A stretch of DNA of 64,000 nt from Impatiens glandulifera (GCF_907164915.1 NC_061863.1:29979258-30043257); one strand, 5' to 3'; positions 23,763 through 35,500 are shown, numbered from the stretch's first letter. A program made the numbers and translations. Notes: generated from the sequence alone by a model not told the origin.

Positions 23763-25324
23763 GCTACAAGTACTAGCATTTAAATATTGGTGTTACAATT
23801 TTAAATACACAAAAATCTTTGCATGTCTAGGATCAGAAGAATAATTGATTAAATTAAAAAGTTATACAACTAATTTTCAAAAGCCAATATTTTATAAAGT
23901 AGAATTCGTTTTTAAAATAGGTACGGCGGATGAAGCACAAAAGCCCTTTCTCTATTATCACCAAAATAAACCATACGAAACTCTAATTAAAATTATGTTG
24001 GTATACGTAAACTTTTTTAATTTATTTTAAACTAAAAATTAATTGGGTACTCTTCTTCAAATGAATAATGTTTTAAATTAATTATTTTTAATTAATTTAA
24101 ATACACATTTCTAAAAATAAACTTGTAATTAGATTATTTTCAATATAAAATATTATTTAAAATTTAAACTCAAATTAATTATTTTTAAAATTAATTTGAA
24201 AAGGATAGGATATTTTCGTAAAATCTTTTAAATAATGTTTTATTTAAAAATATTTCTAACACATTAACCGATTATAAAATTTTTCGAACTCAATTTTTTC
24301 TTAGACAGGCATTTTTCGGGCTTACAATTATATATTTTTTTTAATGTGAAGTTTAACCCATGAAATAAATAATCTATTCTAATTATATTATATATATTAT
24401 ACGGATGAAGAGAAATGTCTATCATGTTACAAATTTAAATTTTTATGTGAGTAAATCAGTATAGTAACTAAGGGACTAATATAGGGTTAACAATTTATTT
24501 ACAAATTATATATCAATATACAAAAAAAATTAATGAATTTGAACAATCACAAAAGATGTAAATAGTTAAGTTTTTTTATTTCACATTCAAGATATATGTA
24601 TATTAGTTTATTTTGAATTATTATATATAATGTTTTGAATTCAAATTTAACATGATAAGGAGAAACAATTATTTTTAATGTGTTATACCTATTATAAGTG
24701 TTAAAATAAATTATATTATTTCACGCATTCAGATCGATTTGGGTCTTCATGTAATTGTAAATTATTAAAGATAATGGTCTTATAATTGAAGGGTTAATAT
24801 TGCACATTACAGACCACTATTTTAAAGATTTGTAAATATTTAAAATGCAGATGATTAGGGTATATGTGAGTGTGAAAGTGGATGTCTTATATGAGAAGAG
24901 ATGAAGGTTTCAATCTTATTTTGTGAATTTGAGAGAATTATTAGGGAAATTATATAGACTTAATTGGGGTGTGAAATTATATATTGGTGAATAATAAGCA
25001 AATTATATCTTATATAGTTTTTTTGGAAGGATTATATATCATTATTTCATTGAGAATATCAAGATGGGAGAAATAATAATTGTAAACATTAAATTGCATT
25101 CCCCAATTTTATATAGTTTTATATAAATTTATGTACGGTCTCATGCACCTATTATTAAATGAATAATTAATTTTAGAGTATTGTCGTATTAATGGAACTC
25201 CGAAAATAATTAATTTTGAATTATAAATAAATTATAAGTTAGATTTGAATAATTTGACACATTATATATACATTGAATAAATAGTTGTTTGGATAAGATA
25301 GCTGTGTGAATTGGACTTTGAAAA
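23763..25324. other. AT-rich intergenic DNA, no feature recognised
   Basis: Long A/T runs with no open frame of interest and no repeat structure that I could identify. The ORF-like stretch at 23845-24030 has no recognisable motif. Confidence 0.6.
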
Positions 25325-25446
25325 AAAATTAATTTTAGTATAGAATAAGCCAAATATATAAGAGAAGTGATATGTTAATATATTTCAAAAATTAATTTTA
25401 GTATAGAATAAGCCAAATATATAAGAGAAGTGATATGTTAATATAT
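25325..25446. repeat. 63-bp direct tandem duplication
   Basis: The segment starting AATTAATTTTAGTATAG near 25328 recurs at 25391 almost unchanged, a period of 63 bp with two copies. The near identity suggests a recent duplication. Confidence 0.85.
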
Positions 25447-25553
25447 AGATGATTTTTTATGAATTTATTTGAGATTAATATGATATTGTTTGTTTAGTAG
25501 GTATACTGGGAAAAAAGATAAATGATAAATTTAGGACTATAGGTAAAGATTTT

Positions 25554-26378
25554 GTCAAATATATGACTCTATTTATTTTGTTTTGAGAACTCTACCTACG
25601 ATGATATTTTGTTAATACTCACACTAACTGCCCGTTAGTTTAGATAAGATTCTGTTAAAATATTTATTATCTTATTTTATTTATTTAATATATTTATTTT
25701 AGACGTCATTTACTTTTTATAATTTTTATTTTATCAAATTCAACATTTCAACGATAGCTTTCAACCTCATCTCCACCGGCCCGACTACTCCTTCCCCAGT
25801 TCTCCTGCATCTCCGATTCTCTCTCATTCCCAATCGAATCCACTATACTTCAAATTACAAGTGAGAAAGAACGAAAAATAAATAATTTTTTTTTCTATCT
25901 AATTCTGCTTCTTCCAAGATCTCTAATAGTCATCTTCTTCACTTTTGAATTTGATTCTGTTAAATACATCAAACATGATTTTGGGATTCGTCGTCTGTTA
26001 AATACTATGCTAAGCTTGAGACAAGACACGTTGAAGGTTGAATTATCGAGAGGATAATAATGTATACAAAACCTAATAACGGAAATCGCAGGAGATAGTA
26101 AAGTAATCGGTGGAGAAGGGGAGGTGGGAGAAGCGGTCGTCCGGCGGTGGGGAGGAGAGAGAGAGTCGGAGGAGATGTTATAGGGAAAGACAGTGGAGAT
26201 GAGGTTATTGGATGATGAATTAAATTATAAATATATAAAGTTTAATTACATTTAAAATTAATATATTAAATAAATGAAATAAGATACAAAATATGTTAAC
26301 TTTAACTTAACTAACAGTTAGTGAGATTATTAAATATAACAAAATACGGTAAGGATTTAAAAGAGGCCTAAATTTGAC
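25554..26378. mobile_element. Long imperfect inverted repeat, possible non-autonomous DNA transposon
   Basis: The outer left sequence GTCAAATATATGACTC pairs with AGAGGCCTAAATTTGAC on the right. Further in, CACTAACTG pairs with CAGTTAGTG, then the T/A-rich stretch around ATTTATTTAATATAT, then ACCTCATCTCCAC (about 25767) with GTGGAGATGAGGT (about 26192). The arms are about 250 bp with a GC-richer centre. I found no clean target duplication, so the class (Mutator-like, foldback or other) and exact ends are open. No coding capacity is visible. Confidence 0.55.
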
Positions 26379-26796
26379 AACAGAATTGGATCAACAGAAT
26401 TCTTGAGCTACCGAAAAAAGAGCCTAGGTAATCTTTAAAGGTTGTTCTCGGTGTTCTTTGACAGAATTCTGAAAATTTGTAAGCAACCGCGTAAAACATA
26501 ATTATTTTCTTAAACGTTTTTTCTCTCTCTTTCTCTCTCGATACAATTCTCAATTTAGCTCTAAAAAGTGTTGTGTCACTAACATGTGGAATTCAAATTC
26601 ATTAGCAATTTCGACAAAGGAGGAAGCACTAGTGATCATCTAGAGCCATTTTCTTGAATTCGAGCATTGTGTTTCATTTTTTTTTTACTAAAATTGTAAT
26701 ACTAGCTTATTTATACCCTAAATTAGTTATCCTAAAAAAACACATCAAGACCAACTAAAACTCCCAAACTCAAAATTTAAAGTAAGAACATCAAAT

Positions 26797-27721
26797 CACA
26801 AACAAAACATATTTTCAGCGACCCTTATATGCCAACCCATATTAAGCGTGGATAAAAATTGAAAGAAAAAAAACTTTTGTCAACCTTTATATCTATACCA
26901 CCACCTTTATTTTTTTATATACCAACTTTGTAACTTTGTTAAAACCTTATAATTTAAATATTCTAAATTTTAATAATTTTTATGTTTTTATTTTTAAACT
27001 TTGTAAATATTTTATTTTAATTTTTTAATTTTTTTAAAATTAAAATTTGACTTAAAATTTTGTTAACATTAAAATTTAATTAATATTTTTTATATAACAT
27101 AATTTTTAAACTTTTTATAGTATTATTAATATATGTCTTTTATTTAATTATTATTTAAATTTAATTAAATTTAAAGTAAAATATGAGAGAGTTCATTAGT
27201 TTCTGAAGTGTTAATATGACATTTATCCCACATCGGAGAAAAAGAAGAAGTTTTTGGTATATAAAATATGAGAGAGTTCATTAGTTTCTGAAGTGTTTTT
27301 AAGGTTATAATGTGCTGGAATATGGGTTCACCTTAAAGGTATAAGGTTATGTTTAAAGGTATAAGGTTATGTTGTTATGTTCACCAGGTACTTGAAAGAT
27401 GAAGGGAAAATGTGATAATAGTAGAGATAAAAAAATAACATCTAAAATGAAAATAGAAAAAAACAAATTTAAAATAAATAGTTTAAAAATATAATAGACC
27501 TTTAGCGACGTTTTTTAATTTTGCCAACGCTTAAATAAGCGTAGTTAAAACTTTCGCCTTTCGGTAACGCTTGTACCGACGCTTAAATAAGCGTGGTAAA
27601 AACTTGCGCCCACCCTGCTTCTGGCGACGCAAGAATAAGTGTCGGTAATGTTTTTGGCGACGCTTTTAAAGGTTGGCAGAAGTCTTTTTAAGCGTCGCCG
27701 AAAGTCATTTTTGTTGTAGTG
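26797..27721. mobile_element. Miniature CACTA (En/Spm-type) transposon, 925 bp
   Basis: The right end, read inward on the minus strand, is CACTACAACAAAAATGACT followed by TTCGGCGACGC, the typical CACTA terminus. The left end CACAAACAAAACAT followed by ATTTTCAGCGACC is a slightly decayed match. Both ends are flanked by AAT (26794-26796 and 27722-27724), a 3-bp duplication as expected for CACTA elements. Subterminal GCGACGCTTAAATAAGCGT-like repeats crowd the right end, including a stem pairing GGCGACGCTT with AAGCGTCGCC at about 27655-27706. No transposase is present. Confidence 0.75.
27178..27296. repeat. 85-bp-period direct repeat inside the CACTA element, with a TCCCACATCG motif
   Basis: A 34-bp segment (ATATGAGAGAGTTCATTAGT and following) occurs at 27181 and again at 27266. 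Between the copies are ATCCCACATCG (27225-27235) and TATATAAAA (27258-27266), 22 bp apart. The match to the snRNA upstream element is noted under rejected items. Confidence 0.7.
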
Positions 27722-27724
27722 AAT

Positions 27725-28217
27725 GTGTCTTTGATATTAAAAAAGAAGTTTATAGCTTTGAAATTTTATAGTTTATCTCTTTAGAATATTTAGAATCTTT
27801 GTAAGGAATTATTTCTTTCCGATTCATTGTTTGTATTTTAAATTTGTAATAAATAATTTTATTTCAATTTTCAAATTATATATTCATGTGAGGTTTGTTT
27901 TATCAAATTGATTTGATATTTTGCAATTAAAAGTATATTTGAAACTTTGTGTTCTTAGGAATTTCAATCAATCAGTATACAATCAAAATGGTCAATTAAA
28001 TAAAAATATATTTAATTTAATATAAAATGTTCTTGAGCATTTATTCAAGGATAACGACTGAAGAGCATGTGTATTTCCTTAAAAACTCCATTTATTTTTG
28101 CTAAAATATTTTTTACAATTTTAATCAAGTAATATTTATGATTTTATATGATTATGAAGATTGATTGATGTTATGAATGTTGTTTTGATGCTATATTATT
28201 ATTAAAAATATATAAAT
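27725..28217. other. AT-rich intergenic DNA, no feature recognised
   Basis: Flanking sequence between the CACTA element and element C. I see no coding signal and no repeat structure in it. Confidence 0.6.
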
Positions 28218-28222
28218 TAATG
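28218..28222. repeat. Target-site duplication of element C, left copy (TAATG)
   Basis: TAATG precedes the LTR start at 28223 and recurs at 39145-39149. Confidence 0.93.
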
Positions 28223-30414
28223 TGTTGGGTCAAATTATATTGACTAAGTGTTAAAATAATTTAACCACTGAGATTTTGATGATGAAATGATTTATGAGTT
28301 TTAATGTAGGTGTATTGAAACAATATTTCATAAGACTTGGCTCTAATGAGGGTAATTAGACCGATTTTGGCATTCAATGCGTAGAATTAGACGTACAGTC
28401 TAACTCATCGGAGTTAGACATGTAGTCTAATAGACGTATAATTAGACGAATGGTCTAATAGATACACGGAATTAGACGTTGCATAGAATTAGACGTACAG
28501 TCTAACTCATCGGAGTTAGACGTATAGTCTAATGAATGTAAAGAATTAGATGTAAGTCTAATGAATACACGTAATTAGACGTAAGTCTAATGTGTTCGAA
28601 ATTAGACGTATAGTCTAACTCATCGGAGTTAGACGTGTAGTTTAATAGACTTGTAATTAGACGGATGGTCTAATAGATATTTGGAATTAGACGTACAGTC
28701 TAACTCACCGGAGTTAGACGTGTAGTATAATATATTTACAATTAGACGAATAGTCTAATTTGTTCAGAATTATATGTGTGGTCAAATTAGTGAAAGTTAG
28801 ACGTGCGTCTAACTCCTTCAGACAAGTCTGAGGTAGAACCAGAATTAGACGTGTAGTCTAACTTAGTGGAGTTAGACGTACCGTCTAATGGTTATTGGAT
28901 AATTAGGCGTGTGGTCTAATTAGTGAAAGTTAGACGTGCGTCGAACTCCTTCAGACAAGTCTGAGGTAGAACCGGAATTAGACGTGTAGTCTAACTCAGT
29001 GGAGTTAGACGTACCGTCTAATGGTTATTGGATAATTAGGCGTTTGGTCTAATTAGTGAAAGTTAGACGTGCGTCTAACTTCTTCAGACAAGTCTGAGGT
29101 AGAACCGGAATTAGACGTGTAGTCTAACTCAATGGAGTTAGACGTACCGTATAATGGTTATTGGATAATTAGACGTATGGTCTAATTAGTGAAAGTTAGA
29201 CGTGCGTCTAACTCCTTCAGACGAGTTTGAGGTAGAACCGGAATTAGACATGTAGTCTAACTCAGTGGAGTTAGACGTCCGTCTAATGGTTATTGGATAA
29301 TTAGACGTGTGGTCTAATTAGTGAAAGTTAGACGTGTGTCTAACTCCTTTAGACAAGTCCGAGGTAGAACCGGAATTAGACGTGTAATCTAACTCAGTGG
29401 AGTTAGACGTACCGTCTAATGGTTATTGGATAATTAGACGTAAGTCTAATTCTATTAGACCAGACGGTCTAATAGACGTTATTATTAAAAGGAGATGTGT
29501 GATTTCATTAGACTAATTTTAAATTTCGTCTAATTGAAATACGTCTAATGCTCAGTTTAAGCAGTATGCTTGAAGCTAGCATTTCACCTACCCACGTGCT
29601 ATAGTTGTACCCTACTCCTGCTACACTTTCTAGTGAAGATTAGTACAAAAACTATATGCAACCAACCAAGGAATGCCACGTAAGAGAATTTTCCTCACAT
29701 TACTTGTTTTGTAGGTACATCCCTGATGGAATATTCGGCGCACTACCAGTGATGTACGGCCATGATCCTTGTGCTCAGAACCTGCTGTGTACAATGGAAG
29801 CTTTCCAATGGAAGAGTGCCACGTATCATTCTAAAAGATTCGACCGTTAGCTTCTGCTTAGTATTTAACAAATCTCAAGGACAACGAACAATCTGCCTCA
29901 ACCAGAAGAACTGTTAGCCTTAAGAATTCTGCCTTACACAACAAACCAGCAATCTGATTTTGCAGAGAGAGACTACTCAATCATCTTGCTTACTGAACTC
30001 ATACTGTGAAGCTGCTTTCTAATTGTACTGTGTGTGAATCAAGGGAGAGCTAGAATCAAAATACTTTTAGCTGAGTGATATTCTTCATCTTGTAATTGAA
30101 CAGAAAGTGTTTTGTTCAATAGTGAGCTAAGTGTGTGTAAACTGTATTTGATTCGAATCACATTATAGTGAATCCTTCTGGTGGTTGGAAGAAGGGGTGA
30201 CGTATGAGAGTTTCTCCGAACATCCATAAATAAACTGCTGTGTTCTTTCATTTCTGTCATCTTTTCATATTTCATCTTGTGCTTTAAACCCAAGTAAACA
30301 ATTCCGCCTTGAATTTGTTTCAAATGTTTGCGTAGAATAGAAAGCGAATTAAATCCCTAACAAGATTTCTTTCAAACCGTTTTTCATAAGCCTTCGATAT
30401 AGCCGATCCTATCA
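28223..30414 (+). repeat. 5' LTR of element C
   Basis: 2,192 bp from TGTTGGGTC to TCCTATCA. It contains five 133-bp array units, marked by TGAAAGTTAG at 28791, 28924, 29057, 29190 and 29322. The sister 3' LTR has seven. After the array come TAGAAAGTG-type and CACGTAAGAG blocks and AGTATTTAACA near 29860 as a possible core promoter. Confidence 0.95.
28791..29454. repeat. 133-bp tandem palindrome units in the element C 5' LTR
   Basis: Five units, each with four TTAGAC...GTCTAA hairpins (loops GTGTA, GTACC, GTGTG and GTGC types) plus one hairpin of a second kind, TCAGACAAGTCTGA. Spacing is 133, 133, 133 and 132 bp. Nearly every hairpin arm carries a CpG inside GACGT. Confidence 0.93.
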
Positions 30415-30416
30415 AT

Positions 30417-30428
30417 TGGTATCAGAGC
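30417..30428 (+). other. Primer-binding site of element C
   Basis: TGGTATCAGAGC, two bases after the LTR end TCCTATCA. Confidence 0.93.
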
Positions 30429-30463
30429 CTTATTTCTATTCTCAAGCATCAAGAACCCGAAAC

Positions 30464-31642
30464 ATGTTTATCATCAATGAAATTCCTCTTCTGTCAAGGG
30501 ACAACTACGAATATTGGATGATAAGAATGCAAGTTCACTTGGCTGCTATTAACTATGATATGTGGAGCGTTATTACTGATGGCCCCATAAAGATTTCGAA
30601 GCCAAGAAGTGAGTGGACTACTGAAGATAAGATGACCAACAACCTGAATAATGTAGTTAAGAATATTCGGTACCAGTCGCTCAACATGAATATGTTCTGT
30701 GAGATCAAGTCCTGTTCCACTACTAAAGAGATACGGGATAAACTTAATCAGAGCTACGGTGCAAACTCTCAAGCAAAGAAGAACCAGAAAGTGTTCATAT
30801 GTAGTAAAAACAAATACAGTTGGGCTGACAGTGATTCAGAGGAGCCTCCTACTGAAAAAGAGAATGAAGTTGTCACATGTCTGATGGCAGATGATCAATC
30901 TAAGGTAAATAATATCTCTACACCAGAATTTACAAACGATGAGTTAACTAATGCACTCAATGAAATGGCTATTGAGTACAAGAAGTTAACTAACTCTTTT
31001 TATGAAATGAAAGTTAAATATGAATCAATTGTTCTTTCCTCAAACCAAGAATCTGAACCAAACGTTTTTGATGAAAACTTAACAGAGATCTCATCTGAGA
31101 ATGAGATGCTCAAAAAACAGATTCAAACTCTTTCAATTGAAAAAACAAAAGACTAAAATATGTAGTCAGTGCATGGACAAGATTCGGAGATGCTGTCAAA
31201 TATCAGATCAGCATGTTGAAACCTGCTGGATCTAGATCTGAATTGGGATTTGATAGCAATGACCCTAATTTGTCATGCAAAAAGTCAAAACCATATGACA
31301 AACTTAAGCCAATAAGTTTTGTCAAAGGAAGTATGACTGATAGTGAATCTGATCCTATTAATGAATAAGTTGCTTTCAAAAATAAAATAGTTTATGTTCC
31401 GCCGACTGTTAGCTGGCTTAAGCATAAGCTAGAAAAAACTAATAAGTCTGGCAATTTAAAACCTGACTATAAGTCAAAGAGTTTTAAAAGAAGATCTTCT
31501 TCAAAAGCTAAAGGAGCAGTGTCTAGTAGAAAGCCGTCTGCTAAGTCAAAAACACGCATTAATCACAACTCAAAATGGGAAATCCATAAGAATAACTCAA
31601 ATATGGATTCCTAAGGTACTGATTGACCGAGGACCCAATTGA
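30464..31642 (+). pseudogene. Element C gag, trimmed form without zinc knuckle
   Basis: The start at 30464 (MFIINEIPLLSRDNYE) is the position used by A. The UBN2 N-terminus (YEYWMIRMQVHLAA) runs to about residue 105 and then jumps to KKNQKVFICSKNKYS, omitting the second half of UBN2 and the CCHC knuckle. A coiled-coil-like segment (SSENEMLKKQIQTLS) and the ISMLKPAGSRS tail follow. Breaks: a frameshift in an A-rich run near 31140, a TAA near 31366 and a frameshift near 31545. The terminator is the GPN-TGA at 31640-31642 found in all copies. Confidence 0.9.
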
Positions 31643-31681
31643 AAGTGGGTACCAAAAGATTGTAAATATTTATTTATGTAG

Positions 31682-34600
31682 GTACAAATAAACGAAGGAC
31701 TGGAGGAATCTGTATGGTATATTGATAGCGGATGTTTCAGGCATATGACTGGAAACAGACGGCTTCTCACTGATATATCAGATTGCTCTGGACCTAAGAT
31801 CACATTTGGTGACAACAAGAAGGGTAAGACCATGGGTAAGGGTAAGATTATCCATGGTAACCTAACTATTAATGACGTGCTACTTGTTGACAATCTGTGC
31901 TATAATTTGATCAGCATTAGTCAATTATGTGATAATGGTTTATCAGTACACTTTCAAACTCATGCATGTTTAGTTAAAGACCAAGATGGAAACATTTTAT
32001 TGACTAGAAGTAGAGTAGGAAACTCATACAAAATGAATTGGAAAATAGAGTCTTCTGATCCTATGTGCATGATTGCCAAGAATGACCAGAAATGGTTATG
32101 GAATAAACGTTTAAACCATTTGAATTTTAAAACTATTAATAACATTTGTTCAAACAATTTAGTTATTGGTTTGCCCAAATTTCAGTTTTCAAAGGACAAG
32201 ATATGCACTGCATTCCAGTTAGGCAAACAGGGCATATCATCGTTCAAAAGCAAATGAAAATCACAATCCAGCCGTATCCTAAAACTTTTACATATGGATC
32301 TTTTTGGTCCAATTCCTCTAAAGAGTATAGGAGGAATGAGATTTGCCTTGATCGTTATTGATGATTTCTCTCGTTTTACATGGGTTGCATTTTTACCATC
32401 AAAATATAAAACTGCTGAAAACTTGATTAGGATATTTGAAGGGATTCAGAATCAGAAATCTTTAAATATTACATGCATTAGAAGTGATCAGGGAACTGAA
32501 TTTACTAATAGATACCTATCATCTTATCTTGAGGAGACTGGAATTAGGCACGAGTTGTCTAGTGCCAGAACTCCACAGAAAACGACATTCCAAGAGAAGA
32601 GTGAGAACTCTGAAAGAAGTAGCGAGATCTATGCTTGCTGAATCAGATGTACCTTAGAGGTTCTGGGCGGAAGCCATTAGTACTGCTTGCTATACATAAA
32701 ACCGGTCAATAATCAACAAACGTTTTAATAAAACTCCCTATGAACTGTACTATGGGAGAATTCTCACAGTTTCCTATTTTAAGATATTCGGGTGTAGATG
32801 TTTTATCCATAACAATAGAAATGATTATTTGACCGCTTTTGATGCTAAAGCAGATGAGGGATTCGTGTTGGGATACTCATCAGTAAGCAAGGCTTACAAA
32901 GTTTACAACAAAAGAACACAGATTGTTGAAGAATCCCTCCATATAGTTTTTGATGACCCTGTTGAGAGCAAATCTAATGAACCCATTTATCTTGCTGACA
33001 GACTAAAAGCGACTAGTCTTGAGTCTGTAAGTGAAGAAGAAGAAACTTTGGACAAGCGGATGGCTCTTTCTGATCTAGTGGCTGATCTTGGTGAAGTTCA
33101 ACCAAACGTGCAAACTCCTGTTCAACAAGAAGTCGAGAGTTTGGATGTCGCGGTGTCACTAGTTCAGATGACCAATCCCCTTGGATCTAACTTCAGATGG
33201 AACAGAAATCATCCACCAGAATTGATAATCGGAAATCCTTTTTCTCCTCGAAGGACAAGACGTCAACTGATGGATGAAATGACCAATTCTGTATTTATTT
33301 CTCAAATTTAACCTAAGAAAATTGGTGAAGCTATAGTTGATCCAGATTAGATCAATGCTATGCAGGAGGAGTTAAACCAATTTGCTAGAAATAAAGTGTG
33401 GTATCTTACTCCTAGACCAACTGACAAGTCAGTCATAGGAACAAGATGGGTCTTTAGAAACAAGCTTAGTGAATATGGCTTAGTCATTAGAAAAAAAGCT
33501 CGTTTAGTTGCTCAAGAATACAGACAAGAGGAAGGTATTGATTTTGATGAGTCTTTTGCACCGGTTGCAAGACTAGAGGCAAATTCCTAGCATATGCATC
33601 ATTTAAGAATTTTAAAGTCTTTCAAATGGATGTGAAAAGTTCATTTTTAAATGGAAAATTAAGTGAAGAAGTATATGTTGAGCAACACCCTGGTTTTGTA
33701 GATCTTGTTTTGCCAAATCATGTTTATAGGCTTGACAAAGCATTGTATGGTCTGAAACAAGCACTCAGAGCTTGGTATGACACATTAACAAATTTCCTGT
33801 TGGATCATGACTTTGTTGTTGGAATAGTGGATAAAACCCTGTTTAGATTTTCTAAAGATTCTCACATCCTACTTATTCAGATATATGTTGATAACATTAT
33901 CTTTGATTCTACTAACCCCAAACTGTGTGAGAAATTTGCTGAACTGATGTAGGACAGGTTTGAAATGAGCATGATGGGAGAACTTACATTCTTCCTTGGG
34001 CTTCAAGTTCGTCCGCTAGAAAACGGAACTCTTATCAACCAGGACAAATACACCAAAGAACTGCTAAAGAAGTTTGGTTTGGAGAACTACTTTACAGTAG
34101 CTACTCCAATGAGTTCTTCAATTAAATTGAATAAAGATGAAGGTGACCAAAGTGTCGATGTAACAACATATAGAGGGCTCATCGGTTCTTTGCTGTATGT
34201 AACTGATAGCAGGCCAGACATTCAATTTGCTGTTGGTGTTTGTGGAAGATTTCAGGCTGATCCTAAACTCTCTCATTTTACTGCTGCTAAACGTATTCTT
34301 AAATACTTAAAGAGAACTCAAAATGTGGGACTGTGGTATCCGAAGGATTCCAGTTTCAATATAATTAGTTTCTCAGATGCAAATTATGCAGGATGCAAAA
34401 TTGATAGAAAAAGCACAAGTGAAACTTGCCAGTTCCTTGGAGATCGTCTAATCACATGGTTCAGCAAGAAACAGACGTCAGTCGCCTCGTCTACAGCTGA
34501 AGCAGAGTATCTTGCAGCTGGAAGTTGTTGTTCTCAAGTTCTGTGGATTCAACAACAGCTCAGAGACTATGGGATTGAGGCTGATGAATCTCCAATTTTC

Positions 34601-34828
34601 TGCGACAACACAAGTGCTATTGCAATCACCTACAATCCAGTTCTACATTCTCGGACAAAGCATATTGAAATCAGGCATCACATCATCCGAGAACATGTCA
34701 ATCAGAAGCAGATTCGTCTTGAACATGTTCCTACAGATCAACAAACTACAGACATTTTCACGAAACCCCTACCGAAAGCTAAGTTTTCTCACTTTAGAAA
34801 CATGTTAGGTCTTGTTGATCTTGATTGA
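31682..34828 (+). pseudogene. Element C pol: protease, integrase, reverse transcriptase, RNase H
   Basis: The frame opens after the TAG at 31679-31681. Protease motif WYIDSGCFRHMTG; GAG-pre-integrase (LNHLNFKTI ... CTAFQLGK, one Cys lost); integrase core HMDLFG, DDFSRFTW, SDQGTEF (32290-32570); reverse transcriptase (about 33380-33960) whose catalytic box reads YVDNIIFDS, with one catalytic Asp changed to Asn; RNase H to LVDLD (33965-34828) with CDNTSAI and STAEAEYLAAG. Breaks: TGA at 32255-32257, frameshift near 32577, TAA at 33309-33311, a TAG near 33349, frameshift near 33585 and TAG at 33950-33952. Relative to A it keeps the 28 codons before RNase H. Confidence 0.95.
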
Positions 34829-34944
34829 TCTGATTATGTGCATAAATTAAGGGGGAACATATTGTTCAAAACGCAACTGAACAGACGTGAAAGACAGAGG
34901 TATTAATTTGTCCTAAGTATTCAGAGTTTGAGAAACACAACTAC

Positions 34945-35215
34945 TTAGACGAACGTCTACATTAGTAGTTTCATCTTCATATGAAATTATTGTCTTGGTT
35001 ATTCTAACCTGCATGGTTAGACGGATACGTCTAATAGACGTTAGACGTTTTTACGTCATGAGCAAGAGGATGCTCACGTCTAACCAGACACGCGTGTCTC
35101 ACGTGATGTTATTGCATAATTAGACGAATACGTCTAATAGACTGAATTTCAAAAAGGAGGTGAAAATGTTAAAGGAAGAATAAACGTCTAACTACTGGTG
35201 TAATTAGACTCTTCA
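34945..35215. repeat. Internal TTAGAC/GTCTAA palindrome block of element C
   Basis: Inverted TTAGAC...GTCTAA pairs, the hairpin TGAGCAAGAGGATGCTCACG next to ACGTCA, and the palindrome ACACGCGTGT followed by CACGTGA. The block lies between pol and the extra ORF and mirrors those of A, B, D and E. Confidence 0.78.
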
Positions 35216-35284
35216 TCTTTTGGCTATTTGGACAGTTGTCCTTTAATTATTTCTGCTCAAGTTCATTTTCCCGCCGAAAACTAA

Positions 35285-35346
35285 ATTAGTCATTTCTCAA
35301 AAGAATTGAAGACACATGTCTCTCAATATGCAAGGAATGACTAATA
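35285..35346. promoter_or_regulatory. Conserved dyad upstream of the extra ORF (element C)
   Basis: Arms TTAGTCATTTCT and GGAATGACTAA surround AGACACATGTCT, a near-palindromic E-box core. It is in the same place relative to the ORF as in A, B, D and E. Confidence 0.68.
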
Positions 35347-35489
35347 TTTTTGACAACTTTTGCTTGTACACTTAGTATTAAACGTTTAGTTTCATGCTAA
35401 CATTAAATGTTGTGTTTATTGGGAACTGACTTTTGAAGTTCTTGACTGTAGGAGTAATCATTAGTTATTTTCTGCATGATTAAACCTTG

Positions 35490-35500
35490 ATATTTATAGG
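35490..35500 (+). promoter_or_regulatory. TATA-like sequence for the extra ORF of element C
   Basis: ATATTTATAGG stands about 95 bp before the ATG at 35591, downstream of the dyad. It is a weaker match to TATA than the TATATAAGG of B and D. Confidence 0.5.

Noticed and set aside
27225..27296. Plant snRNA/U6-type promoter (ATCCCACATCG, then TATATAAAA 22 bp later)
   Set aside because: The motif matches the upstream element consensus and the spacing is near the Pol III type, but downstream there is no recognisable snRNA, and a T-run at about 27292-27296 would end any transcript at once. It lies inside a direct repeat of a CACTA element.
28791..29454. CRISPR-like pattern of short palindromic repeats with variable spacers
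   Set aside because: The repeats lie in LTRs with target duplications, in plant DNA. Spacing within units is uneven and there are no cas genes. It is a retrotransposon LTR array.
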